From NCBI RefSeq assembly GCF_029714405.1, contig NZ_CP121650.1, positions 8,809,001-8,873,000 on the forward strand: a stretch of DNA of 64,000 nucleotides, written 5' to 3'. The DNA comes from Bradyrhizobium sp. CB82 (GTDB lineage Bacteria > Pseudomonadota > Alphaproteobacteria > Rhizobiales > Xanthobacteraceae). Positions 17,573 through 25,843 of this stretch are shown piece after piece (position 1 is the stretch's first letter; the number at the start of each line of letters is the position of its first letter). The translations under genes were made by a program, and so were the position numbers. A model generated the notes under the pieces. That model was not told where the DNA came from. It did not search any database and saw nothing but the letters and a program-made list of their open reading frames with translations.

Positions 17573-18358
17573 CTACAACAACCGCGAGCGTACCGACTCC
17601 GCTCCCTCGCGCAGCAGCGGCAGGAAGCGGTCGATCAGCTCCTGCGCCGGCACGCGGTCGACATGGGCACCCATGTTGATGGCGGCAACGATGGCGTCGT
17701 CGTAGCGGCGGGCGGGAACGGAGATCGAGCGGAAATGCGGCTCCGCTTCGCGGTCGACCAGCGAAAAACCCTGCGCCCGATCGGCCGCGATCTGTGCCAG
17801 GAGCAGCTTCGGATCGGTTACGGTCTGCGGCGTCAGTGCCTCGCGCTTCATCCTCTCCAGGCGTGCGGCGAGCGCGGCATCGTCGAACTGGCCGAGCATG
17901 GCGCGGCCGACCGAGGTGCAAAAGGCCGGCAGGCGGTAGCCGATCTCGAGCCCACCGGAGAACACCCGCATCGGACTGCCGCGCGCGATGAATACGACGT
18001 CATCGCCGTCGAGCACCGCGAGCGAGGAAATCTCCTGCGCTGCGGTCGCGACGCGGTCGAGTACCGGTTGCAGCACGGCGACGAGCTGGTTTGAGCGCAA
18101 ATACGACGCCGCCAGCGTCAGCACATGCGGCGTCAGCGAGAACAGCTTGCCGTCGGTCGCGACGAAACCGCCGCGCTGGAGCGTGAACAGGATGCGCCGT
18201 GCGGTGGCGCGCGGCAGCTCGGCGGCACGGGCAAGATCGCTCAGCGTCATCGGGCCGGCGGTCGTGCCGAACAGCTGCAACAGCCGCAGGCCGCGATCCA
18301 GGCTCTCAACGAAATCCGTCGCGCGCTCCTCCGTCTCGTTCCGCTTCAGCTTCGGCAT
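17573..18358 (-). CDS. IclR-family transcriptional regulator (PcaR/PobR-like)
   Basis: A 261-residue regulator with an N-terminal winged helix (VESLDRGLRLLQLFGTTAGPMTLSDLARAAELPRATARRIL, quoted in parts here as residues about 15-55) and the IclR effector domain ending in INMGAHVDRVPAQELIDRFLPLL. I use the ATG at 18358; an ATG at 18403 would add 15 residues. It is divergent from the Rieske oxygenase, and a GTTC-N7-GAAC palindrome lies between them, so it very likely controls that oxygenase in response to an aromatic effector. Confidence 0.88.
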   Translation of the reverse strand: MPKLKRNETEERATDFVESLDRGLRLLQLFGTTAGPMTLSDLARAAELPRATARRILFTLQRGGFVATDGKLFSLTPHVLTLAASYLRSNQLVAVLQPVLDRVATAAQEISSLAVLDGDDVVFIARGSPMRVFSGGLEIGYRLPAFCTSVGRAMLGQFDDAALAARLERMKREALTPQTVTDPKLLLAQIAADRAQGFSLVDREAEPHFRSISVPARRYDDAIVAAINMGAHVDRVPAQELIDRFLPLLREGAESVRSRLL

Positions 18359-18421
18359 CCGCTCCGCGCCTGCAAAATATTGCTTGCCGCCAAACCAAGG
18401 CATGGCATAATTCGCCCATTC

Positions 18422-18436
18422 GTTCAATAGGCGAAC
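18422..18436. promoter_or_regulatory. Putative IclR-family operator
   Basis: GTTCAATAGGCGAAC has exact outer arms GTTC and GAAC and overlaps a wider TTCGCC-N13-GGCGAA inverted repeat (18411-18435). The form resembles PobR/PcaU-type operators. It lies in the 66-111 base gap between the divergent IclR and Rieske genes, where it could control both. Confidence 0.5.
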
Positions 18437-18469
18437 AACGCCCCTCCGAGCAAAAAGGATGCGACCGCC

Positions 18470-19825
18470 ATGATGAGCCAGGAGCAGAACGACCTGATCA
18501 CCCGCACCGGGCCGAAAGATCCATGCGGCAAGCTGATGCGGAGCTACTGGCAGCCGGCGGCGCTGCTGGACGAGCTGGAGAGCGCGCGGCCAATCCGCCC
18601 GGTCAAGCTGCTCGGCGAGAACCTTGTCCTGTTCCGCGACGAGAGTGGACGCTATGGCCTGATCGACCGGCACTGCGCGCATCGTGGCGCCGACCTCGCG
18701 TTCGGACGGCTCGAGAATGGCGGCCTGCGCTGCGCCTTCCATGGCTGGCTGTTCGACGCGACGGGGCAGTGCATCGAGACGCCGGCCGAGCCGAAGGATT
18801 CAAAGCTCTGCCAGAACATCCGCCAGCGCTCCTATCCCGTGGTGGAGAAGAGCGGCATCCTCTGGGCCTGGCTCGGCGAGGATGCCCCGCCCGCTTTTCC
18901 GGAGATCGACTGCTTCGTCGCACCCGGTACGCATATTTTTGCGTTCAAGGGCCACATGGCCTGTAACTGGCTCCAGGCGCTGGAAGTCGGTATCGATCCC
19001 GCGCACGCGTCCTACCTGCATCGCTTCTTCGAGGACGAGGATACCTCGACCGCATACGGCAAGCAGTTCCGCGGCGCCTCCGCCGGCAGCGACTTGCCGA
19101 TGACCAAGATCCTGCGCGAATACGATCGCCCGATCATCAACGTCGAGCACACCGAATACGGCCTGCGGCTGATCGCGCTGCGCGAGATCGACGACGAGCG
19201 CATCCATGTGCGGGTGACCAACCAGCTCTTCCCGCACGGCTTCGTCATTCCCATGAGCACGGAGATGACGATCACACAGTGGCACGTGCCGGTCGATGAC
19301 GAGAGCTGCTACTGGTACGCGATCTTCACCAGCTATACCAACCCGGTCGACAAGAAGAAGATGCGCGACCAGCGGCTCGAGCTCTATGAGCTACCCGATT
19401 ACGTCTCGCGCAAGAACAAGGCCAACGATTACGGCTTTGATCCGCACGAGCAGCAGACTGCGACTTACACCGGCATGGGCACCGACATCAACGTCCACGA
19501 CCAGTGGGCGGTGGAATCCATGGGCGCGATCCAGGATCGCACCAAGGAGCATCTCGGCCAGAGCGACAAGGCGATCGTGCAGTATCGCCGCCTGCTGCGG
19601 CAGGAGATCGAGAAGGTTGTGGGCGGCGACAAGCCGATGCTGCATCTGGAGAAGGGCAACGCGCGCAGCATCCAGGGGCCCGCGACCATGGACGGCATCG
19701 GCCCGACCCAGGGCTGGGAGACCTACTGGATGGAAGTCGACGTCAAGCGGAGGCGCGGCGCGCCCTGGATGGCGCCGGTGCCGAAGGATATTGCCGACGT
19801 GCACCGGCTGACGGCGGCCGAGTGA
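18470..19825 (+). CDS. Rieske-type aromatic ring-hydroxylating oxygenase, alpha subunit
   Basis: A 451-residue oxygenase component of the phthalate 4,5-dioxygenase type. The Rieske [2Fe-2S] ligands are in HCAHRGADL and RCAFHGW (C-x-H...C-x2-H, about residues 68-90). The mononuclear iron site is in NWLQALEVGIDPAHASYLH with the D-x2-H-x4-H pattern. No ferredoxin or reductase gene is adjacent, so electrons must come from elsewhere. AAGGA lies 10 bases before the ATG. The glutamine-synthetase-like gene follows after a repeat. Substrate unknown. Confidence 0.9.
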   Translation: MMSQEQNDLITRTGPKDPCGKLMRSYWQPAALLDELESARPIRPVKLLGENLVLFRDESGRYGLIDRHCAHRGADLAFGRLENGGLRCAFHGWLFDATGQCIETPAEPKDSKLCQNIRQRSYPVVEKSGILWAWLGEDAPPAFPEIDCFVAPGTHIFAFKGHMACNWLQALEVGIDPAHASYLHRFFEDEDTSTAYGKQFRGASAGSDLPMTKILREYDRPIINVEHTEYGLRLIALREIDDERIHVRVTNQLFPHGFVIPMSTEMTITQWHVPVDDESCYWYAIFTSYTNPVDKKKMRDQRLELYELPDYVSRKNKANDYGFDPHEQQTATYTGMGTDINVHDQWAVESMGAIQDRTKEHLGQSDKAIVQYRRLLRQEIEKVVGGDKPMLHLEKGNARSIQGPATMDGIGPTQGWETYWMEVDVKRRRGAPWMAPVPKDIADVHRLTAAE

Positions 19826-19869
19826 TCATGCCGTTTCCGCAAGCAACGGCGGGCGCCACGTGCTCCACT

Positions 19870-19969
19870 GTCATGCCCCGCGAAGGCGGGGCATCCAGTA
19901 CGCCGCGGCCTCTCGTGGACACGTCACCGTCTCTGGAATACTGGATCGTCCGCCTTCGCGGACGATGAC
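19870..19969. repeat. Palindromic intergenic repeat, well-preserved copy
   Basis: Two hairpins (CCCCGCGAAGGCGGGG and CGTCCGCCTTCGCGGACG) joined by CATCCAGTACGCCGCGG and TCTCTGGAATACTGGAT, where CCAGTA and TACTGG also pair. It fills the gap between the Rieske gene and the glutamine-synthetase-like gene. A degenerate copy is at 8558-8672. Confidence 0.8.
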
Positions 19970-20012
19970 CAGCGTGGGCCACGCTCTCACCGAGCAAGAA
20001 GGAGCCATCAAA

Positions 20013-21449
20013 GTGAGTTTCGTCACGCGTCACGGGCTTTGGTCGGCTGAGCAGAAGGACGCGGCACTGCGCGTGCGGCGGATCGTCGAGGAGAGGAACC
20101 TCGAAGTCATCCGTCTCGCCTTCCCCGACCAGCACGGTCTTTTGCGCGGCAAGACCATCATTGCGGCCGAGGCGATCGCCTCGCTGGAGAGCGGCTGCTC
20201 CATCACCACGACCATGCTCGCCAAGGATTCTTCGCATCGAACAGTATTCCCGGTGTTCACCGCCGGCGGCGGCTTCGGGATGAAGCAGATGGAGGGCGCG
20301 GCCGACGTGCTGATGGTCGCCGATCCCACCACGTTCCGCGTGCTGCCATGGGCGCCCACCACCGGCTGGCTGCTGTGCGATCTCTACTTCGATGACGGAC
20401 GGCCGGTGCCGTTCGCGACGCGTGGGCTTTACAAGCGCGTGCTCGATGAGCTCGGCGCGCGCGGCTGCGACTTCGTCGCGGGCCTCGAGGTGGAATTCCA
20501 CATCTTCAGGCTCGATGACGCGCATATGCGCCCAGAGGATGCCGGCCAGCCCGGCACGCCGCCGTCAGTGAGCCTGCTCAACCACGGCTACCAGTACCTC
20601 ACCGAACAGCGCTTCGATCAGATGGAGCCGGTGTTGGAGATCCTGCGCCGCGACATCGTCGCGCTCGGGCTTCCCTTGCGCTCCGTCGAGGTCGAGTTCG
20701 GGCCGAGCCAGTGCGAATTTACGTTCCAGCCGCGGAAGGGCATCGAGCCCGCCGACAACATGGTGCTGTTCCGCTCTGCCGTGAAGCAGATCGCGCGCCG
20801 TCACGGCTATCACGCCACCTTCATGTGCCGGCCAAAACTGCCGAACGTGTTCGCGAGCGGCTGGCATCTGCACCAGTCGGTCACCTCGCGCGCTACGGAT
20901 GAGAATCTGTTCATGGCGAAAGAGGCCAGTCAGCCGCTGAGCGAATTCGGCCGCGCCTGGCTCGCGGGTCTGCTCGATCACGCCCGCGCTTCCACCGTGT
21001 TCACGACACCGACCGTCAACGGCTACAAGCGCTACCGCTCCTATTCGCTGGCGCCGGACCGCGCGATCTGGGGTAGCGACAATCGCGGCGTGATGATCCG
21101 CGTGCTCGGCGGAGCGAACGATCCAGCAACGCGTCTGGAGAACCGCATCGGCGAGCCCGCCGCCAATCCTTATCTCTACATGGCTTCGCAGATCCTCTCG
21201 GGGCTGGACGGCGTCGATCGGAAGCTCGATCCCGGCCCGTCGGCGGATACGCCCTACGAGGCCAAGGCGCCGCTATTGCCAAAATCCTTGCGCGATGCCG
21301 TCGGCGCGCTGAAGGACGATCCGTTCTTCCGCGAAAAGCTGGGGGCAGAATTCGTCGACTACTACACCCACATCAAAAATGCCGAGATCGACCGCTTCCT
21401 GGCCGAGGTGACTGACTGGGAGCATCGCGAATATTTCGAGATGTTCTGA
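20013..21449 (+). CDS. Glutamine-synthetase-like enzyme (gamma-glutamyl-amine ligase type)
   Basis: A 478-residue member of the glutamine synthetase superfamily. It keeps the catalytic segments GLEVEFHIF, FGPSQCEFTF, GWHLHQSV and NRIGEPAANPYLYMA, but differs from true GlnA in its N-terminal part. Related enzymes couple glutamate to amines, as in polyamine use (PuuA) and aniline degradation (AtdA1/TdnQ). The start is the GTG at 20013 with AAGGAG 8 bases upstream; the longer frame would translate the palindromic repeat. Pairing with a Rieske oxygenase suggests gamma-glutamylation of an aromatic amine before ring attack; this is inference. Confidence 0.85.
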   Translation: MSFVTRHGLWSAEQKDAALRVRRIVEERNLEVIRLAFPDQHGLLRGKTIIAAEAIASLESGCSITTTMLAKDSSHRTVFPVFTAGGGFGMKQMEGAADVLMVADPTTFRVLPWAPTTGWLLCDLYFDDGRPVPFATRGLYKRVLDELGARGCDFVAGLEVEFHIFRLDDAHMRPEDAGQPGTPPSVSLLNHGYQYLTEQRFDQMEPVLEILRRDIVALGLPLRSVEVEFGPSQCEFTFQPRKGIEPADNMVLFRSAVKQIARRHGYHATFMCRPKLPNVFASGWHLHQSVTSRATDENLFMAKEASQPLSEFGRAWLAGLLDHARASTVFTTPTVNGYKRYRSYSLAPDRAIWGSDNRGVMIRVLGGANDPATRLENRIGEPAANPYLYMASQILSGLDGVDRKLDPGPSADTPYEAKAPLLPKSLRDAVGALKDDPFFREKLGAEFVDYYTHIKNAEIDRFLAEVTDWEHREYFEMF

Positions 21450-21513
21450 TAGGGGTAGTCACGGCGGCGCCATACCGCGCCACCCGCTCACATCTCACAC
21501 CGCTGTGAGGCGA

Positions 21514-21559
21514 CTTCGTCCCGCCTGTTCCGACGACATCACATCGTCGCCGGACGAAG
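21514..21559 (+). terminator. Nested stem-loop after the glutamine-synthetase-like gene
   Basis: Outer arms CTTCGTCC / GGACGAAG and inner arms CGACGA / TCGTCG form a nested hairpin about 65 bases after the stop. The following bases are pyrimidine-rich (CCATCTTCCCC) but not a T-run, so termination is only suggested. Confidence 0.35.
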
Positions 21560-21641
21560 CCATCTTCCCCATCCCTCGAAAACCGCCGGAAAAACTGCCG
21601 CGCTACTCTGCAGGCATATGATCAGACAATGGAGTTCGGTC

Positions 21642-21728
21642 ATGTGGAGTCAATTATTCAGCCTGATTTACCGCCTGTCTTGCCGTGCCACATTGATCGA
21701 GATCGGCGCGCATCGCCTGTCGCGCTGA
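21642..21728 (+). CDS. Possible 28-residue small protein
   Basis: Short frame MWSQLFSLIYRLSCRATLIE..., with GGAG 7 bases before the ATG. It sits in a 420-base gap between the glutamine-synthetase-like gene and the liv operon. The peptide has a hydrophobic first half and a basic second half. Nothing else supports it, and conservation would have to be checked. Confidence 0.25.
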   Translation: MWSQLFSLIYRLSCRATLIEIGAHRLSR

Positions 21729-21870
21729 GCGCGACTGATGCGTTTAGGTAAGACGGATTGACCAAATAGCGGGCTTTCCCATGCGCAAACTGGCCTGCGC
21801 CAGGACGAAACCGCGGGATTGAGGCGAGCATTCCCTCATTGCCGGTGACGCGGCAAGGGCCGCGGAAAAT

Positions 21871-22584
21871 CTAAATCCCCAGAAACCGGTGTTGCAATTC
21901 CGGCTCGGCCGTCAGCTCGTCCGAGGTGCCGCTCCACACCGTCTTGCCGCGCTCGATGATGTAGTGGCGGTCGCAGATGCGGGCGAGGTGGTCGACGTTC
22001 TTGTCGACGACCAGGATCGACTGACCGCGCTTCTTGAGCAGCGACAGGCAATTCCAGATTTCCTCGCGGATCAGCGGAGCGAGGCCTTCGGTCGCTTCAT
22101 CGAGGATCAGGAGCTTTGGATTGGTCATCAGCGCGCGGCCGATCGCAAGCATCTGCTGCTCACCGCCGGAGAGCTGATTGCCCATGTTGGACGCGCGCTC
22201 GGCAAGGCGCGGGAACAGGACGTAGATCGCAGCGAGCGTCCAGGGTTTGTCACTGTCAAAGCGGTCGGCGGCGGCCGCGACGAGATTTTCGCGCACGGTG
22301 AGGTTTGGAAAGATCTGGCGTCCCTCGGGGACGAGGCCGACGCCGAGCTTTGCGATCCGGTAGGACGGAAGCTGCCGCACCTCCGAGCCTGCAAAGCGGA
22401 TCGCGCCCGCGCGTGCTGGTGTCAGGCCCATGATGGAGCGGATGGTGGTGGTCTTGCCCATGCCGTTGCGGCCCATCAACGAGACCATCTCGCCCGCCTT
22501 GATCGATAGCGACAGGCCGAACAGCACCTGGGAGAGCCCGTAGCAGGTCTCGATGCCGTCGACGTCGAGCAGCGTGTCAGCCAT
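21871..22584 (-). CDS. LivF-type ABC transporter ATPase
   Basis: Second ATPase of a branched-chain-amino-acid-type (HAAT) importer. 237 residues with Walker A GRNGMGKTT, signature LSGGEQQMLAIGRAL, Walker B LLILDEATEGLAP and the switch region near VVDKNVDHL, where the usual VEQN is replaced by VDKN. I use the ATG at 22584, 4 bases after the LivG-like stop; the ATG at 22596 would overlap it. It is the last gene of the four-gene operon; the putative BoxR site upstream of the first gene suggests aromatic acid uptake. Confidence 0.92.
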   Translation of the reverse strand: MADTLLDVDGIETCYGLSQVLFGLSLSIKAGEMVSLMGRNGMGKTTTIRSIMGLTPARAGAIRFAGSEVRQLPSYRIAKLGVGLVPEGRQIFPNLTVRENLVAAAADRFDSDKPWTLAAIYVLFPRLAERASNMGNQLSGGEQQMLAIGRALMTNPKLLILDEATEGLAPLIREEIWNCLSLLKKRGQSILVVDKNVDHLARICDRHYIIERGKTVWSGTSDELTAEPELQHRFLGI

Positions 22585-22588
22585 CCGG

Positions 22589-23356
22589 TCAACCATGGCG
22601 CGTCACCACATGCTGATCGCCGAGATAGGCGCGCTTGACCTCGTCGTTCCCTCGGATTGCGGCCGGATCACCGGAGGCAATGACGCGGCCATAGACCAGC
22701 ACCGAGATGCGATCGGCGAGCGCGAACACCGCTGGCATGTCATGCTCGACCAGCACGATCGAGACTTCTTTCCGCAGATCCTGAAGCAGCTTCACCATCC
22801 GCTGGGATTCGGTGACGCCGAGTCCGGCCATCGGCTCGTCCAGCAGCAGGATCTTCGGCTTGCTCGCCAGCGCAACCGCAAGCTCGAGTTCGCGCCGCTC
22901 GCCATGGCTGAGCCGGGACACCAGGACATCCGCGCGATGCGACAGGCCGACACGATCGAGCGCGGCATGGGCAGCATCGCGCAGGCCCTTCTCCTTCCGC
23001 GCATTGGCAAAGAAGCGGAACGAGGTGCCGGCGTGCGCCTGCGCTGCGAGCGCGACATTGTCGGCAGCGGTGAAGTCGAGCAGCAGCGAGGTGATCTGGA
23101 ACGAGCGCGCGAGCCCCAGCGCGCAGCGACGAAAGGCCGGCAGATAGGTGATATCGCGCCCGCCCAGCGAGACGCTGCCCGCATGCGGCGAGAGGTGCCC
23201 GGTGAGCTGGCTGATCAGCGTGGTCTTGCCGGCGCCGTTCGGGCCGATGATGGCGTGCAGCTCGCCGGCCGCGACATCAAGCGAGACGCGGTCGGTTGCG
23301 GTGATGCCGCCGAAGCGGCGCACCAGATTTTCGACGCGAAGTAGCGGTTCAGCCAC
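22589..23356 (-). CDS. LivG-type ABC transporter ATPase
   Basis: First ATPase of the same importer. 255 residues with Walker A GPNGAGKTT, signature LSHGERRELELAVAL, Walker B ILLLDEPMAGLG and switch histidine in VLVEHDMPAVF. It begins with GTG at 23356, overlapping the permease stop by 8 bases. The longer insert between Walker A and the signature motif is typical of LivG. Confidence 0.92.
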   Translation of the reverse strand: MAEPLLRVENLVRRFGGITATDRVSLDVAAGELHAIIGPNGAGKTTLISQLTGHLSPHAGSVSLGGRDITYLPAFRRCALGLARSFQITSLLLDFTAADNVALAAQAHAGTSFRFFANARKEKGLRDAAHAALDRVGLSHRADVLVSRLSHGERRELELAVALASKPKILLLDEPMAGLGVTESQRMVKLLQDLRKEVSIVLVEHDMPAVFALADRISVLVYGRVIASGDPAAIRGNDEVKRAYLGDQHVVTRHG

Positions 23357-24293
23357 GACCGGCCCTCCCGAGCAGGCCCATGATGCCGCCGCGGCCGAAC
23401 AGCACGATCAGCAGCAAGAGCGGGCCCATGATCAGCGCCCAATATTCGGTGATCTGCGACAGGAATTCTTCCAGCAGCAGATATACCACCGCACCCATGA
23501 CCGGGCCGAACAGCGTACCCATGCCGCCGAGGATCACCATCACCATGAGGTCGCCGGAGCGGGTCCAGTACATCACGGCCGGGCTGACGAAATCGGTGTT
23601 GTTGGCGAGCAGCGCCCCCGCAAGGCCGCACATCGTGCCCGCGATGACGAAGCAGACGAGCTGGTAACGTTTTGCCGGAAAGCCGATCGCCTGCATCCGC
23701 TGCTCGTTGGAGCGCAGCCCCTGCACGACGAGACCAAAGCGTGAATTGACGATGCGCCAGATCAGGAAGATGACGCCGAACAGGCAGGCGAGGCAGAGAT
23801 AGTAGAACTGCACACGGCTGGAGAGATTGACCAGCCCGGAAAAGTCGCTGCGCTTGTAGACGGTGAGACCGTCGTCGCCGCCATAGCGCGCGAGGCCCGA
23901 GGCGACGTAGTAGGCCATCTGCGCGAAGGCGAGCGTGATCATGATGAAATAGACGCCGCGCGTGCGCAAGGACAGCGCGCCGATCACGAGCGCGTAAGTC
24001 GCAGAGGCAGCGAGCGCGACCGGAAACTGGACGAAGCCGGAGCCGACGCCCTCCTGCGCCAGGATGCCGACGGCGTAGCCGCCGATGCCGAGATAGGCGG
24101 CGTGGCCAAAGCTCATCATGCCGCCATAGCCCATGATGAGGTTGAGGCTTGCGGCCGCCAGCGCCAGGATGACGATGCGGGTGAACAGCGTCAGGATGAA
24201 GATGTTGCCAGACAGCTGCGAATAGAGCGGCAGCAGCACGAGGCCTGCCAGCACCAGGGCCGTGACGACCTTGCTCACGCCCAGGGTCTTCAT
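23349..24293 (-). CDS. LivM-type ABC transporter permease
   Basis: A 314-residue permease with about eight to ten membrane segments and the LivM hallmark AAASLNLIMGYGGMMSFGHAAYLGIGGY, here given as residues about 47-73. Its ATG overlaps the stop of the LivH-like gene (ATGA), so synthesis is coupled. Confidence 0.92.
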   Translation of the reverse strand: MKTLGVSKVVTALVLAGLVLLPLYSQLSGNIFILTLFTRIVILALAAASLNLIMGYGGMMSFGHAAYLGIGGYAVGILAQEGVGSGFVQFPVALAASATYALVIGALSLRTRGVYFIMITLAFAQMAYYVASGLARYGGDDGLTVYKRSDFSGLVNLSSRVQFYYLCLACLFGVIFLIWRIVNSRFGLVVQGLRSNEQRMQAIGFPAKRYQLVCFVIAGTMCGLAGALLANNTDFVSPAVMYWTRSGDLMVMVILGGMGTLFGPVMGAVVYLLLEEFLSQITEYWALIMGPLLLLIVLFGRGGIMGLLGRAGRG

Positions 24294-25207
24294 CGGCGAC
24301 TGGCCGGAAACAGCCCCTCCGGCCGCACCACCAGCACGATCGCCATCAGGAGATAGATCAGCATCGAAGACAGCGCTGGCGCTGCTGTGGACGCTGCAGT
24401 CGAACTCAGGATCTGGCGCAGCAGATTCGGCAGGAAGGCGCGGCCGAGCGTGTCGATCATTCCGACGAAGATCGCCGCGAGGAACGCGCCGCGGATCGAG
24501 CCGATGCCGCCGATCACGATGATGACGAAAGCAAGGATCAGGATGTTCTCGCCCATGCCGATCTGCACGGTGAGGATCGGCGCCTGCATCAAGCCGGCGA
24601 GGCCCGCGAGTGCAGCCCCTAAGCCGAACACCAGCGTGTAGAGCAGCTTGATGTTGATGCCGAGCGCGCCGATCATCTCGCGGTTGGAGGCGCCGGCGCG
24701 GATCAGCATGCCGATGCGGGTGCGCATGACGCCGAGATAGAGCAGCAGCGCGACCAGCAGGGCGACCACGATGATGGCGAGCCGATAGGCCGGATAATAG
24801 ACGCCGGGCAGGATCGGCACCGGCACGGTGAGCCAGGGCGGCAGAGGGAGTGCCAGGCCCGCCGGACCCCAGATCAGCCGCACCGCTTCATTGAAGAACA
24901 GGATGAGCCCGAAGGTCGCGAGCACGTGGTCGAGATGATCGCGGCCATAGAGATGCCTGAGCGCCACGACTTCGAGCACGATGCCGAGCACGAGCGTCGC
25001 CCCGAGCGCAAGCAGCGCGCCCAGCAGGAAATTGCCGGTCCAGGCCACGAAGGTCGCGGCGAAATAGGCGCCCATCATGTAGAGCGAGCCATGCGCGAGA
25101 TTGACGAGATCCATGATCCCGAACACCAGCGTCAGCCCGGCGGCCAGCAGGAAGAGAAGCAGCCCGAACTGCAATCCGTTGAGGAATTGTTCGACGACGA
25201 GCAGCAT
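24290..25207 (-). CDS. LivH-type ABC transporter permease
   Basis: First gene of the importer operon. The 305-residue permease shows the LivH motif LTLVFGIMDLVNLAHGSLYMMGAY and the later GASNREMIGALGIN and GGIGSIRGAF segments. I use the ATG at 25207; a GTG at 25225 is also in frame. No binding-protein gene is attached to this operon; one of the same class lies at 41491-42663. The upstream region carries a TGCA-N6-TGCA site like that at boxC. Confidence 0.92.
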   Translation of the reverse strand: MLLVVEQFLNGLQFGLLLFLLAAGLTLVFGIMDLVNLAHGSLYMMGAYFAATFVAWTGNFLLGALLALGATLVLGIVLEVVALRHLYGRDHLDHVLATFGLILFFNEAVRLIWGPAGLALPLPPWLTVPVPILPGVYYPAYRLAIIVVALLVALLLYLGVMRTRIGMLIRAGASNREMIGALGINIKLLYTLVFGLGAALAGLAGLMQAPILTVQIGMGENILILAFVIIVIGGIGSIRGAFLAAIFVGMIDTLGRAFLPNLLRQILSSTAASTAAPALSSMLIYLLMAIVLVVRPEGLFPASRR

Positions 25208-25348
25208 CGATGCTCTTTCAGCCACGCATCACGTTGCGCCGATGTTCGAACACGGCCGCCATCAGTGAAAGAGCTCCCCCTGCCTCTTCAAGGCAAAAAT
25301 CGGTAACGGCAGTATCGTTCCGACGCAAGAGCGATTCTGCGCCCGACA

Positions 25349-25362
25349 TGCACTTTGTTGCA
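25349..25362 (-). promoter_or_regulatory. Putative BoxR operator upstream of the liv-type operon
   Basis: TGCA-CTTTGT-TGCA, with the same 6-base spacing as the site at 11912-11925. It is 142 bases upstream of the first transporter gene. Farther upstream, ACTTGCAA occurs twice (about 25389-25406), giving TGCA-N8-TGCA. The rest of the 400-base gap to the quorum-sensing genes holds no convincing gene. Confidence 0.55.
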
Positions 25363-25623
25363 TCTCGGCGCTTTCGATCCGACCCGGACTTGCAAACTGA
25401 CTTGCAAGAAGGCTGCCGTTTGCGGATGAGACAACCTGCCGCACCTGCCGTCTGCTCGGAGAGGACGCAGGGTAAAAATTGAACGGTCAGGTTACCGGCG
25501 GCAGGCGCATCGCGCCATCGCAGGATGCGAGGCGGTACGCACGTCGCCGACGACGATCACCCCACCCCGGGGGCGTTCGTTGGGAGAGGGCGAAAGCCTT
25601 CGTTGAAATGAAGAGGGATGCGT

Positions 25624-25842
25624 CTAGTGCGACGTCATCTGGCGGGGAAGATCGGCCGGCTCGGCACGCTCGATGTTGACCGTCGCGGCCTCCAGCGCAG
25701 CCATCCGGAACAGATAGGCAAGCGTAGCCAGTCCGGAGTCTTCCGCCATCTGCGCGAGCTCGAGCGCCATGTCGGACATGTAGCAGAGGTTCTCGTCCTT
25801 GGTTCGCGCAATGATCTGGTTGTCCCGCATCATGTTCGACAT
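25624..25842 (-). CDS. Small protein translationally coupled to the AHL synthase
   Basis: A 72-residue protein (MSNMMRDNQIIARTKDENLC...) with a helical middle part, SDMALELAQMAEDSGLATLAYLFRMAALEAA, here spanning about residues 23-53. Its ATG lies one base after the stop of the AHL synthase gene, so it should be made with it. No known domain is visible; the helix pattern suggests a small protein-binding or regulatory factor. A longer frame upstream would overlap the synthase and is not credible. Confidence 0.7.
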   Translation of the reverse strand: MSNMMRDNQIIARTKDENLCYMSDMALELAQMAEDSGLATLAYLFRMAALEAATVNIERAEPADLPRQMTSH

Positions 25843-25843
25843 C

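Noticed and set aside
20013..21449. Housekeeping glutamine synthetase GlnA
   Set aside because: The N-terminal half differs, no GlnB-type gene is near, and the neighbour is a Rieske oxygenase.
25479..25679. 66-codon plus-strand frame in the gap upstream of the liv operon
   Set aside because: Arginine-rich random-looking composition, overlaps the end of the bjaI-coupled small gene, no start signal.
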